Part shown: positions 23,375-31,579 of the stretch, in pieces
Layout: each line of letters opens with the position of its first letter
How positions within the stretch are numbered: the first letter of the stretch is position 1
DNA from: an uncultured Clostridia bacterium
GTDB lineage: Bacteria > Bacillota > Clostridia > Oscillospirales > CAG-272
Assembly (NCBI GenBank): GCA_944384525.1
Contig: CALWTR010000034.1
Span: 1 to 36,085 of the forward strand
Direction: 5' to 3'
DNA length: 36,085 nt
Notes under the pieces: model-generated
What the model was told of the DNA's origin: nothing
Database searches by the model: none
The model's input: the letters and a program-made list of their open reading frames with translations, nothing else
Translations under genes and position numbers: made by a program

Positions 23375-24877
23375 ATGGAAATTTTCCGAACAGTAACAGA
23401 ACTTGTACATTACGCGCTTGAGCGCGGACTCATTGAAAAGGAGGACCGGATATACTGCACGAATCGTCTGCTTGAGATGCTCCGTCTCGGCAATTATACC
23501 GAAACTGAGATCCCATCCCCTGCGAGGGAGCTGGAAGAGCTGCTCCGTGAGATAGACGACTATGCGTATGAAAACGGTATAATACCGGAAAACACCGTCA
23601 CATATCGCGATCTTTTCGATACGGACGTTATGGGCATTTTTGTAGACAGGCCCTCTAACATACAGGCAAAATTCCGCGATCTGTATTCCATCTCTCCCAA
23701 AAATGCAACGGACTGGTTTTACCGCCTTGCCTGTGACTCGGACTATATCCGGACATACAGGATAAAAAAGGATGTAAAATGGGTCACGGATTCTGAATAC
23801 GGCAAGATCGATATAACTATAAATCTCTCCAAGCCGGAGAAGGACCCAAAAGATATCGCCGCCGCAAAGCTCGTAAAGGCATCCGGCTATCCGAAATGCG
23901 CTCTTTGCCGGGAAAATGAGGGCTATGCAGGCTCCGTATCCTCGGCAGCGCGGCAAAATATCCGCGTTTTCTCATTCGATATGGCAGGCACTGAGTGGTT
24001 CCTGCAGTATTCGCCTTACGTCTATTACAACGAACACTGTATAGCGGTCAACCGCTCTCATGTACCGATGAAGATCGACCGCTCCACATTTGAAAAGCTG
24101 CTCTGCTTCATTGAAAAATTCCCTCACTATTTTATCGGCTCAAATGCTGATCTTCCGATCGTCGGAGGCTCTATCCTGTCTCACGACCATATGCAGGGCG
24201 GGCGCTATACCTTTGCAATGGAGAGAGCACCCATAGAAAAGCCCCTGACTTTCCGCGGATATGAGGGAGTCACCGCCGGGATAGTAAAATGGCCTATGTC
24301 CGCTATCAGGATATCCGGCAAGTCAAAGGATGAGCTCGTCTCTCTTGCGGACAAGATACTGCGTACCTGGCGCGGTTATTCCGATCCGGATGCATTCATT
24401 TTTGCCGAGACAGACGGAGAGCCGCACAATACGATAACTCCGATAGCTCGGCGCCGCGGCGATGATTTTGAGCTGGATCTCGTACTGAGAAACAACATAA
24501 CCACCGAAGAGCACCCTCTCGGAGTATTTCATCCGCACAAGGAACTCCACAACATAAAGAAAGAAAATATCGGACTTATTGAGGTAATGGGACTAGCTGT
24601 GCTGCCGTCACGTCTGAAATCCGAGATAGCGTATATGAAAGCGGCCATACTGGACCATGTCGATTTCAACAGTATAGAAAACATAAAAAAACACCGCGAT
24701 TGGTTTGAAACATTCAAGGACAAATATGATTTTACCGAGGAAAATACTGAAAGCATAATCATGGAGGAGATCGGAAAAACCTTTGTCCGAGTGCTTGAGG
24801 ACGCAGGGGTATATAAATGCACGCCTGCGGGAAGAGCGGCATTTTTACGCTTTACGGATAAGGTCAATTCCGATTGA
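23375..24877 (+). CDS. galT: galactose-1-phosphate uridylyltransferase, class 2
   Basis: Transfers UMP between glucose-1-P and galactose-1-P in the Leloir pathway. The 500-residue length and sequence match the Firmicute class 2 enzymes, not the shorter E. coli type: TDVMGIFVDRPSNIQAKF, ALCRENEGYAGS, NRSHVPMKIDRSTF, GGSILSHDHMQGGRYTFAME with the HxH-type active site, and HPHKELHNIKKENIGLIEVM. Start ATG 23375 has GGAGAG upstream; the frame opens at 23273 without one. No galK or galE is adjacent. The DUF5131 gene follows after only six bases. Confidence 0.96.
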   Translation: MEIFRTVTELVHYALERGLIEKEDRIYCTNRLLEMLRLGNYTETEIPSPARELEELLREIDDYAYENGIIPENTVTYRDLFDTDVMGIFVDRPSNIQAKFRDLYSISPKNATDWFYRLACDSDYIRTYRIKKDVKWVTDSEYGKIDITINLSKPEKDPKDIAAAKLVKASGYPKCALCRENEGYAGSVSSAARQNIRVFSFDMAGTEWFLQYSPYVYYNEHCIAVNRSHVPMKIDRSTFEKLLCFIEKFPHYFIGSNADLPIVGGSILSHDHMQGGRYTFAMERAPIEKPLTFRGYEGVTAGIVKWPMSAIRISGKSKDELVSLADKILRTWRGYSDPDAFIFAETDGEPHNTITPIARRRGDDFELDLVLRNNITTEEHPLGVFHPHKELHNIKKENIGLIEVMGLAVLPSRLKSEIAYMKAAILDHVDFNSIENIKKHRDWFETFKDKYDFTEENTESIIMEEIGKTFVRVLEDAGVYKCTPAGRAAFLRFTDKVNSD

Positions 24878-24883
24878 TATATC

Positions 24884-25627
24884 ATGAAAAACATATGGAA
24901 TCCGTGGCACGGATGCAAAAAAAAGTCCGAGGGCTGTGAAAATTGTTATATGTATTACCTCGACCGACAAAGAGACCGGGACGGGGGTGATATCTATAAG
25001 GTCAAAGGGGACTTTGACCTTCCCATGAAACGTGACCGGGACGGTTTTTACAAAATAAGATCCGGGAGCCGAATAGTTGTTTGCGCAACATCGGATTTTT
25101 TCCTCGAAGAGGCGGATGAATGGCGCGGTGAGGCATGGGAAATGATGCGTCAGAGAAACGACGTTGAATTCGTGCTGTTCACGAAGCGTCCTGAGCGGAT
25201 AAGGCGATGCCTCCCGGATGGATGGAGGACCGGATGGGAAAACATAACCATAAGCGTCACTTGCGAAAACCAGCGCAGGACGGACGAAAGGATGCCTATC
25301 CTTATAGACGCACCCGTCGTACACAAAGAAGTTATGTGCACCCCTCTTTTAAGCGAAATACAAATGGGCAAGTATTTGGATTCCGGGGAAATAGAACATG
25401 TCTCCTCCGGCGGAGAAAATTATGAGGGCGCGCGTCCTACACGATATGAATGGCACCTTTCTCTCTATCGTCAATGCTCCGAGAGGGGTATCCCCTTTGA
25501 ATTTTTTGACACGGGAGCAAAATTCATAAAGGACGGACGCATGTACAGCATACCGTATTCCCTGCGGCGCGAGCAGGCGCTCAAAAGCGGCTTGGTTTAT
25601 CCGCCGATCATGAAATCAAAGAAATAA
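24884..25627 (+). CDS. DUF5131 (phage Gp37/Gp68-like) protein
   Basis: A 247-residue protein whose N-terminus KNIWNPWHGCKKKSEGCENC carries the C-x6-C-x2-C cluster of the family, then YKVKGDFDLPMKRDRDGFYK, FLFTKRPERI-type strand (VLFTKRPERI), NITISVTCENQRRTDERMP and HVSSGGENYEGARP. The cysteine cluster and barrel-like strands resemble radical-SAM proteins, but the function is unknown; relatives occur in phages and mobile elements. There is no clear ribosome binding site, so translation is probably coupled to galT. Ends at a two-way terminator shared with pfkA. Confidence 0.87.
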   Translation: MKNIWNPWHGCKKKSEGCENCYMYYLDRQRDRDGGDIYKVKGDFDLPMKRDRDGFYKIRSGSRIVVCATSDFFLEEADEWRGEAWEMMRQRNDVEFVLFTKRPERIRRCLPDGWRTGWENITISVTCENQRRTDERMPILIDAPVVHKEVMCTPLLSEIQMGKYLDSGEIEHVSSGGENYEGARPTRYEWHLSLYRQCSERGIPFEFFDTGAKFIKDGRMYSIPYSLRREQALKSGLVYPPIMKSKK

Positions 25628-25655
25628 AAAACGGAGAGTGTTGCTCTCCGTTTTT
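25627..25655. terminator. two-way terminator between the DUF5131 gene and pfkA
   Basis: AAAAACGGAGAG/CTCTCCGTTTTT around a 5-nt loop, 12 bp, with A-run on one side and T-run on the other. It directly overlaps the DUF5131 stop and ends the convergent pfkA transcript. Confidence 0.9.
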
Positions 25656-25715
25656 TGTAAATGTAAACATTTGTTTGATTTTAATGGAGAAATTTCAACC
25701 TTTGCGAGGGTTTTA

Positions 25716-26780
25716 TCAAAGACTCAGCCTGTCGGCGGTCTCGTAAAGCGATGTCATAAGTGCCTTTTTCTCCTCCACATGAGCCTTCATGGAATCTATC
25801 TGCTCGGGTGTGAACGCATCAAGGTCGCCGTCCTGTAGCTTTCCCTTATACATGCGGTCAAGTATCAGAGCATACGATATATCCGTAGAAACTATATCGC
25901 CGTGCCGTCTGCAAATAACGAGATTGGACTCGCCTTTGAAAAGGCACTTCACCGCAAACTCGCCCATCCGTGAGGCCATTACCCTGTCGAACAAATTCGG
26001 GTTTCCTCCTCTGACGACATGTCCAAAACGCGCGAATCGACACTCGACTCCGGTCGTCTTCTCTATCCGCTCGGTAAGTCCGGGCGCATAATCGCTTCCG
26101 AGCCCCTCGGACACTATAACTATGAAATTCCTTTTTCCGAGTCCTTTGGAGTGCTTTATCTTTTTGAAAAGCTCATCCTCATCAAATTTAAATTCCGGTA
26201 TTGCTATCGCAGTCGCTCCGGTAGCTATTCCGGTATTGAGCGCTATATCTCCGGCGCCTCTGCCCATTACCTCGACAACACTGCATCTTGCATGCGACTC
26301 ACAGGTATCACGAAGCTTGTCTACAAGCTCTACTACAGTGTTCATCGCGGTGTCATAGCCTATTGTCGAATCTGTTGAGGTAATATCGTTATCTATAGTT
26401 CCGGGAAGTCCGATGCAAGGAACTCCGTGAGCGGTGAGATCAGTCGCTCCGCGGAAAGTACCATCTCCGCCTATTGCAATGATCCCGTCTATATTAAACT
26501 TACGGCAGGTATCTACCGCCTTTTTCATTCCCTCCTCCGTCTTGAACTCGGGACATCTGTCGGAATAGAGTATCGTTCCGCCGTGGTTGAGTATATTGGA
26601 AACATCGCGGATCGCCAGCGGGCTTATATCTCCGTCGATAAGACCTGAATATCCGCGGTATATACCCATGACCTCAACGCCGTAGGATATAGCTGTCCTT
26701 GTTACGGCTCTTATGGCAGCATTCATTCCAGGAGCATCGCCTCCGGAAGTCAACACACCTATTCTTCTGAACTTTTTCAT
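25716..26780 (-). CDS. pfkA: ATP-dependent 6-phosphofructokinase
   Basis: Phosphorylates fructose 6-phosphate in glycolysis. The 354 residues begin MKKFRRIGVLTSGGDAPGMN with the nucleotide site; IGGDGTFRGA has Gly after the Asp, as in ATP-using enzymes (PPi-using ones have a second Asp); GLPGTIDNDI carries the catalytic Asp, followed by STIGYDTAMNTV, VVEVMGRGAGDIAL and FGHVVRGGNPNLFDR. Start ATG 26780 has AGAGG upstream; an in-frame start at 26819 would add 13 residues with no support. It follows cinA by 40 bases in a LysR-cinA-pfkA transcript. Confidence 0.96.
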   Translation of the reverse strand: MKKFRRIGVLTSGGDAPGMNAAIRAVTRTAISYGVEVMGIYRGYSGLIDGDISPLAIRDVSNILNHGGTILYSDRCPEFKTEEGMKKAVDTCRKFNIDGIIAIGGDGTFRGATDLTAHGVPCIGLPGTIDNDITSTDSTIGYDTAMNTVVELVDKLRDTCESHARCSVVEVMGRGAGDIALNTGIATGATAIAIPEFKFDEDELFKKIKHSKGLGKRNFIVIVSEGLGSDYAPGLTERIEKTTGVECRFARFGHVVRGGNPNLFDRVMASRMGEFAVKCLFKGESNLVICRRHGDIVSTDISYALILDRMYKGKLQDGDLDAFTPEQIDSMKAHVEEKKALMTSLYETADRLSL

Positions 26781-26820
26781 AATGGAAAACCTCTTATATA
26801 ATAAATCTTTCGCAAACAAC

Positions 26821-27306
26821 TTATAAGTCCTGCCCTGATACTGCCGTCAGAAGACGGTCCAGCGCAGCGGCGGCCGCGGCGCGCCTGATCTCCGCCCTAT
26901 CGCCACTGAATGTAAATTCAGATACAAATACGGATCCGCGGAAAAATGTTCCGATATAGACTCTGCCGACCGGTATCTCATCAGTGCCTCCTCCGGGGCC
27001 TGCAAGACCGGTAACGGATACCGATGCGTCTGCTCCGAAGCGCTCTGCCGCACCACGCGCCATCTGCTCGGCAACTGCGGCTGAAACTGCGGTGTATTTT
27101 TCAATATCCGAGCCGCTGACACCCAGCAATTCTTCCTTGATCCTGTTTACGTAGGAGACTATCCCTCCCAAAAACGTCCCGGAAGCTCCGGGAACCTCGA
27201 CAAGAGAGGAGGCTACAAGACCGCCGGTACAGCTCTCTGCCGTACATATGGTCAAACCTTTTTCAAGGCAAAGCGATATCAGCTCATTATTCTTTGTTCT
27301 TTTCAC
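26821..27306 (-). CDS. CinA C-terminal-domain protein (nicotinamide-nucleotide amidase, PncC-like)
   Basis: Deamidates nicotinamide mononucleotide to nicotinic acid mononucleotide in NAD salvage, if it has the typical activity. The domain is clear: LTICTAESCTGGLVASSLVE, GIVSYVNRIKEELLGV, YTAVSAAVAEQMA, SVSVTGLAGPGGGTDEIPVG and VYIG. It is the stand-alone form (161 residues) without the N-terminal MoaB-like half. I chose GTG 27306, with GAGGG 11 bases upstream; GTG 27324 is also in frame. Either start overlaps the end of the LysR gene, so translation is coupled. Confidence 0.92.
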   Translation of the reverse strand: MKRTKNNELISLCLEKGLTICTAESCTGGLVASSLVEVPGASGTFLGGIVSYVNRIKEELLGVSGSDIEKYTAVSAAVAEQMARGAAERFGADASVSVTGLAGPGGGTDEIPVGRVYIGTFFRGSVFVSEFTFSGDRAEIRRAAAAAALDRLLTAVSGQDL

Positions 27307-28198
27307 AACAGAGTGTACCCTCACTTATCATCCTGATCATCTTCCCCGCGGCGACCGATATAGGTATCCTCTTCAGATAGCACAGCAATATGCTGCGCGG
27401 CGCGCATTCCTCCGTAAGTTCAAGACGTTTGACCCTGCCGCACGCGATCGCCTCAGCTGCAAAATCCTCAACTATCGAGGATATCCCGATCCCTCTTTCA
27501 GCAAACTCCAGCAGCAGATCGCTCGTCGCGAGTTCTATCGCCGGGGACGGGAAAGAGTCTCCGAGCCAATCGGCAACATACTTTCTCGTAGAGGTATGCC
27601 CTTCGAGCATCATCATCGGGTAGTCCCTCAGCTTATCCTTACTGATCGGAGAGTCGAATCTGAACGCCTTGGGAGAGTATATGAATATATCGCGTATCTG
27701 CCTTACCGGTATGAAGCGGCAGTCGGCAGTCTTGCTCTCATCGACAGGGCCGCTGACGACGGCGAAATCGATCTGCCCGCTCCTGAGCGCCTCCATTGTG
27801 CGCGGAGTAGGAGCGTTCGTTATACTTATGCGTACATCGGGATATTCGCGGCGGAACCGTTCTATATAGTCGAGAAGAACAAAGCGCAGCGTCATATCCG
27901 AAGCGCCTATCCTCAGATTGCCGGAACGCAGCCCGCTTATTTCCCTGAGCTTTTCCTCACCCGCGGCTATAAAGGAAAACGCCTTCTTTACATAATCGTA
28001 AAGTACCGTGCCCTCCGGGGTAAGGGATACTCCGCGGTTCGATCTGAAAAACAGCTTTACCTTGAGCGACTCCTCAAGTGCGGCGATCTCGGAGCTGACC
28101 GCAGGCTGAGACACGAAAAGCTTTCTTGCCGCCTCCGACACGCTCCCGCACTCAGCGGCGGCGATGAACGCCTCATAATATGATATATTATCCGTCAA
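27287..28198 (-). CDS. LysR-family transcriptional regulator
   Basis: A 303-residue regulator. The N-terminal winged helix (YYEAFIAAAECGSVSEAARK, LFVSQPAVSSEIAALEE) is typical, followed by the linker helix and an effector domain starting GNLRIGASDMTLRFVLLDYI, close to the CysB/CbbR-type fold. The ligand is unknown. The start is a TTG at 28198 with GGAGTGAT seven bases upstream; an upstream in-frame TTG at 28222 lacks one. It heads the transcript with cinA and pfkA, which is an uncommon arrangement since LysR genes are mostly divergent from their targets; the divergent MGS-like gene is another possible target. Confidence 0.92.
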   Translation of the reverse strand: MTDNISYYEAFIAAAECGSVSEAARKLFVSQPAVSSEIAALEESLKVKLFFRSNRGVSLTPEGTVLYDYVKKAFSFIAAGEEKLREISGLRSGNLRIGASDMTLRFVLLDYIERFRREYPDVRISITNAPTPRTMEALRSGQIDFAVVSGPVDESKTADCRFIPVRQIRDIFIYSPKAFRFDSPISKDKLRDYPMMMLEGHTSTRKYVADWLGDSFPSPAIELATSDLLLEFAERGIGISSIVEDFAAEAIACGRVKRLELTEECAPRSILLCYLKRIPISVAAGKMIRMISEGTLCCEKNKE

Positions 28199-28255
28199 AA
28201 CAATCACTCCGATTTCCCGCAAGTTTTCGTAATGAGCTTAAAACACATCAGTGTT

Positions 28256-28284
28256 ATTATACAACAATTTTTTCACCTTGACAA
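28256..28284 (-). promoter_or_regulatory. sigma-A promoter of LysR-cinA-pfkA
   Basis: Minus strand: TTGTCA (28279-28284), 17-base spacer, TATAAT (28256-28261). Confidence 0.78.
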
Positions 28285-28378
28285 GCGTTATATAGGAAAA
28301 ACTTTTTATTATATTTGTATGTTTACCGATATCTTTCTTGTTGATTGTGCATAACTTTCAAAATTCTTTTGCAAGCAA

Positions 28379-28407
28379 TTGACAATTTGCGCGCAAAGTG
28401 CTATAAT
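28379..28407 (+). promoter_or_regulatory. consensus sigma-A promoter of the MGS-like gene
   Basis: TTGACA (28379-28384), 17-base spacer, TATAAT (28402-28407), both perfect. It is divergent from the LysR promoter about 95 bases away. Confidence 0.86.
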
Positions 28408-28456
28408 TATATGCGATAATGGCATAATAAGTCAAAATACTATAAAGGAGTTCGGA

Positions 28457-28894
28457 ATGGAAATCGCAATAATTGCAGACGACAATAAAAAAGAGCTGAT
28501 GGCTCAGTTCTGCATAGCATACTGCGGCATCTTAAGTCACCATAATATTTGCGCCACACAGATAACCGGCAAGTACGTATCCGATGCCACCGGACTTGAG
28601 ATAGAAACCTTTATGACTGGCAGCGGCGGCGGTGTCGAACAGATAGCCTCAAGGCTCTCTTATAATGAGATCGACCTTCTTTTTTATTTCAGAAGTACCG
28701 ATCCCGGGAAAAAATACAGTGAAGCGGAGAGAGACGTCCTCCGTCTCTGCGATATCTACAATATCCCGGTGGCGACAAATATAGCGACCGCGGAGGTGCT
28801 GGTCATGGCGCTCGATAAAGGGAATCTCGACTGGCGTGAATTCATCAATCCTCACAGCAGCTACAATCGCAAAAGGAACGCTCTCTCAAGGTAA
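28457..28894 (+). CDS. methylglyoxal-synthase-fold protein with altered active site
   Basis: A 145-residue MGS-like protein. It keeps the scaffold: MEIAIIADDNKKELMAQFC at the start, ATGLEIETFMTGS, NEIDLLFYF and YNIPVATNIATAEVLVMAL. However the active-site loop, usually GPLGGDQQIGA, reads GSGGGVEQIAS, so a Val stands where the catalytic Asp is expected (residue 60), and the usual FFWDPL with PHDPD is FYFRSTDPGKKYSEAE. It may lack synthase activity, or use a different geometry. Start ATG 28457 has AAAGGAG upstream. It stands alone with its own promoter and terminator, beside the glycolytic pfkA operon. Confidence 0.85.
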   Translation: MEIAIIADDNKKELMAQFCIAYCGILSHHNICATQITGKYVSDATGLEIETFMTGSGGGVEQIASRLSYNEIDLLFYFRSTDPGKKYSEAERDVLRLCDIYNIPVATNIATAEVLVMALDKGNLDWREFINPHSSYNRKRNALSR

Positions 28895-28921
28895 CTCTGC
28901 GAAATATATTCTGACACATTC

Positions 28922-28958
28922 GGATTGCCGGAGCGATAAACGGCAATCCTTATTTTTT
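28922..28958 (+). terminator. terminator of the MGS-like gene
   Basis: GGATTGCCG/CGGCAATCC stem (28922-28930 with 28941-28949), 10-nt loop, then TTATTTTTT. Confidence 0.88.
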
Positions 28959-28992
28959 GCTTATCCCACACTGCGGAGATGTGAGATATAAG

Positions 28993-29076
28993 TTTGAAAT
29001 CAAATTTTCAAATCCGCCCTTTGTTACTTCGGCGACAAAGGAACGGCGTCGATTTGCCAATGGCAAACCGAATAAA
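28993..29076 (+). promoter_or_regulatory. intergenic stretch with three inverted repeats before the DUF1934 gene
   Basis: TTTGAAA/TTTCAAA (28993-29012), CCTTTGT/ACAAAGG around a 10-nt loop (about 29018-29041), and TTTGCC-aat-GGCAAA (about 29055-29069). No convincing promoter boxes were found in it. Possible operator and leader hairpins. Confidence 0.3.
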
Positions 29077-29112
29077 ACGATGATTTAGCGTAAGAAAGAA
29101 CTGGTCATAAAT

Positions 29113-29529
29113 ATGAAAAAACTTCATTTCAGCGTTACCTCAGAGGCGACATCGGGCGGAGATACCGAGAAACACGTATCTGCGGTGCGCGGCGTCTTAT
29201 CGGAAAACGACGGTACAATATTTATACATTATCCGGAAAATACCGAGGGCGGCAGGATAATGACCGAAATACAGATACGCGGGAACAGCGTTAAAATAAG
29301 ACGCAGCGGCGCAGTCATATCGCTGATGGAATTTGCTCCGGGGAAAAAACACGATTTTATATATTCCGTACCGCCGTACCGCTTTGACGCCAGCATCATT
29401 ACACGCGAGGTCCTTACTCCCGGTCCCGGAGAGCGGATCTCTCTCTCGCTTGACTATGATCTGACGCTCGGCGGAGAAACGCGGAGAATGCTTTTTTGCA
29501 TTTCCGAAAAAGCCGGCGAGGTGAGATGA
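29113..29529 (+). CDS. DUF1934 (YwiB-like) protein
   Basis: A 138-residue beta-barrel protein of the DUF1934 family, related in fold to calycins; function unknown. Family-like parts are TIFIHYPENTEGGRIMTEIQ, KIRRSGAVISLMEFAPGKKH, and the closing SLSLDYDLTLGGETRRMLF. The stop overlaps the start of holA (ATGA), so the two are coupled. It is found in other Firmicutes near unrelated housekeeping genes. Confidence 0.85.
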   Translation: MKKLHFSVTSEATSGGDTEKHVSAVRGVLSENDGTIFIHYPENTEGGRIMTEIQIRGNSVKIRRSGAVISLMEFAPGKKHDFIYSVPPYRFDASIITREVLTPGPGERISLSLDYDLTLGGETRRMLFCISEKAGEVR

Positions 29530-30560
29530 TGGACAGCGAAACTCTCAAAAAAAACATAAAGGAAAAATCCCACGATAAATGGTATATTTTTTGCGGAGAA
29601 GAGGATTATCTTAAAAGATATTATCTCCGCGCTCTGGCATCATCTCTATGTCCGGACAAGACGCTCGAAAGTCTGAACCACATTATTTTTGACGGGCCGG
29701 ACGCATCTCTAGCAGAGATATATGAGGCCGCAGTCACCCCTCCGGTAATGTCGGAGCATAAATTCGTAGAATGGGGGAATGCGGACCTCGAACATCTTAA
29801 GGAGAAGGAGTTGCGCGCACTGGAGAATATTTTTTCCGAGAGGAGCACTTCCCCAGACTGCGTCCTGGCAATATCGGCGTCGGAAGAAGGACTTGTGACC
29901 GGAACGCAAAAAAAGCCGGGAAAACTTTTTACAAGGCTTTCAAAGATCGCCGCCGTGGTCGCGTTTCCTAGATCATCTGACCGACAGCTCCTGTCATGGC
30001 TCAAAAAGCATTTTGACCGCGAGGGCATCCGATCAGACGCCGCATCGCTCGGTAAAATGCTGCTGAGATGCGGTCACTCTATGGACGTTCTCGAAAACGA
30101 AACTGAAAAGCTCTGCGCTTATCTGAAACAAAACGAAGCGACGACGCTGACGACCGATACGGTCGAAGCCGTCACATCCCCTATCTCTGAGGCGGACGCT
30201 TTCGGACTTTCAAATGCTATTTTGGACCGGGATCTTCCCCGCGCGCTCGCAGCGCTCTCGGAAATGAAGGCACGGCGGGTAGAGGCTATCGTTGCCATCG
30301 CCTCGATCTCCAAAATATATTCTTCTCTGGCCTCGGTCTCGGTTTTGCTTTCTGAGGGCAAAAACTCTGCCGAGATCGCGCAGGCTCTCCGGATCGGATC
30401 CTCCTACTCCGCCTCGCTATATATAAAAGGTGCGTCAAAACGCTCGACGCGCGCTCTGGTATCTGCGTCTAAAGGATGTCTCCGGCTGGATACCGCGGCA
30501 AAATCAGGCGGGCAGACAGGATATTCTCCGATAGAGCGTTTTTTGGCAGAATATATATAA
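29529..30560 (+). CDS. holA: DNA polymerase III subunit delta
   Basis: Part of the clamp loader that opens the sliding clamp. The 343 residues have the family layout: WYIFCGEEDYLKRYYLRALA near the N-terminus, a P-loop-less AAA+ domain (VTPPVMSEHKFVEW), FPRSSDRQLLSWLKKHFDRE, the SISEADAFGLSNAILDRDLP-like stretch (ISEADAFGLSNAILDRDLP) and the C-terminal collar helices. Two ATG codons overlap the DUF1934 stop; I chose the second (29529), five bases after GAGGTG. Confidence 0.94.
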   Translation: MDSETLKKNIKEKSHDKWYIFCGEEDYLKRYYLRALASSLCPDKTLESLNHIIFDGPDASLAEIYEAAVTPPVMSEHKFVEWGNADLEHLKEKELRALENIFSERSTSPDCVLAISASEEGLVTGTQKKPGKLFTRLSKIAAVVAFPRSSDRQLLSWLKKHFDREGIRSDAASLGKMLLRCGHSMDVLENETEKLCAYLKQNEATTLTTDTVEAVTSPISEADAFGLSNAILDRDLPRALAALSEMKARRVEAIVAIASISKIYSSLASVSVLLSEGKNSAEIAQALRIGSSYSASLYIKGASKRSTRALVSASKGCLRLDTAAKSGGQTGYSPIERFLAEYI

Positions 30561-30731
30561 AAAGTAAATAATTATATACATTAAAGTCGGCGATATCAGA
30601 AAATCGGCCGCATCCGGTTTTATTTGCTCAAAACATTTCGCCAACAGCATTATTATCGGGATCAGCGAAACGATATAATTTCAACCAGCAAATCAAGCGC
30701 CTATAAAGGCCTAAAATCAAGGAGAACAGAA

Positions 30732-31349
30732 ATGAAGATTTTTAGATCCGTGCTTTCACTGCTCACAATAGTATCCGTAGTGCTTTGCGCCGCGTCATGC
30801 GGAAAAGGCAGTGACGCATGCGAATATGCTGCATCGCGCAATATTGAAGGCAGAGAGGTGTATTATGTCGATATAACTGTAAAAGATTACGGCACTATTT
30901 CCCTGCTTCTGGATGCAACGACTGCACCTATAACAGTCCATAACTTTCTTTCGCTAGTGGCCGATGGATTTTACGACGGGCTCACATTCCACCGCATTGC
31001 CCCCGGCTTTGTTATCCAGGGCGGTGATCCGAAAGGCAACGGAACAGGAGGATCGTCGGAGACTATAACCGGTGAATTTGCTCTTAACGGCTATGACAAC
31101 GATATAAGTCATATCCGCGGTGTTATTTCCATGGCAAGGTCCCAGAAGTACGACAGTGCGTCCTCCCAGTTCTTCATAATGCTTGAAGATAACACGTATC
31201 TTGACGGAGAATATGCCGCTTTTGGCTATGTGATCTCCGGGATGAACATAATAGACGAAATATGCAAGGACGCGATCGTAGAAGATTCGTTCGGAAACGT
31301 TCTGGCTGAGAACCAGCCTGTAATAGAAAGCATAGTCATCCGTGAATAA
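30732..31349 (+). CDS. cyclophilin-type peptidyl-prolyl isomerase lipoprotein
   Basis: A 205-residue surface protein. The lipoprotein signal ends in CAASC, with the cysteine near residue 21. The cyclophilin core follows: PITVHNFLSLVADGFYDGLT, FHRIAPGFVIQGGDPKGNGTG with the active-site Arg, FALNGYDNDISHIRGVISMA, SASSQFFIML and YAAFGYVISGMNIID. It speeds proline isomerisation in exported proteins at the membrane face. Start ATG 30732 has AAGGAG upstream; the frame opens at 30624 without one. The 171 bases before it hold no other gene. Confidence 0.94.
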   Translation: MKIFRSVLSLLTIVSVVLCAASCGKGSDACEYAASRNIEGREVYYVDITVKDYGTISLLLDATTAPITVHNFLSLVADGFYDGLTFHRIAPGFVIQGGDPKGNGTGGSSETITGEFALNGYDNDISHIRGVISMARSQKYDSASSQFFIMLEDNTYLDGEYAAFGYVISGMNIIDEICKDAIVEDSFGNVLAENQPVIESIVIRE

Positions 31350-31380
31350 GCAACAGCGGCTCCGACAACTATGCAAAACA

Positions 31381-31421
31381 AAAAACATCCCCCGCCTTAA
31401 AGTCAGGCGGGGGATGTTTTT
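31381..31421. terminator. terminator after the cyclophilin gene
   Basis: Perfect 17-bp stem AAAAACATCCCCCGCCT/AGGCGGGGGATGTTTTT with a 7-nt loop. The length resembles the 17-bp hairpins of the two arrays, but this one has a larger loop and no array. Confidence 0.92.
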
Positions 31422-31579
31422 ATCTATACAGCTCATAGGCGCATGCACATATAAGGTTTTACACACTTTTTTTGCTTTGTTAATATTATTCTCATAATTA
31501 GTACCTATAATAATTTTTGTGTCTATACAAATGAATATCTTATATAATAAATCATACACGAACGGAGCGAAATACGACC

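Noticed and set aside
27248-28183. 311-residue plus-strand open frame
   Set aside because: It is antisense to the LysR gene, with biased composition and no start signal.
31381-31421. A third array-edge hairpin, because it also has a 17-bp stem
   Set aside because: It has a 7-nt loop and no neighbouring short-hairpin array, so it fits a plain terminator.
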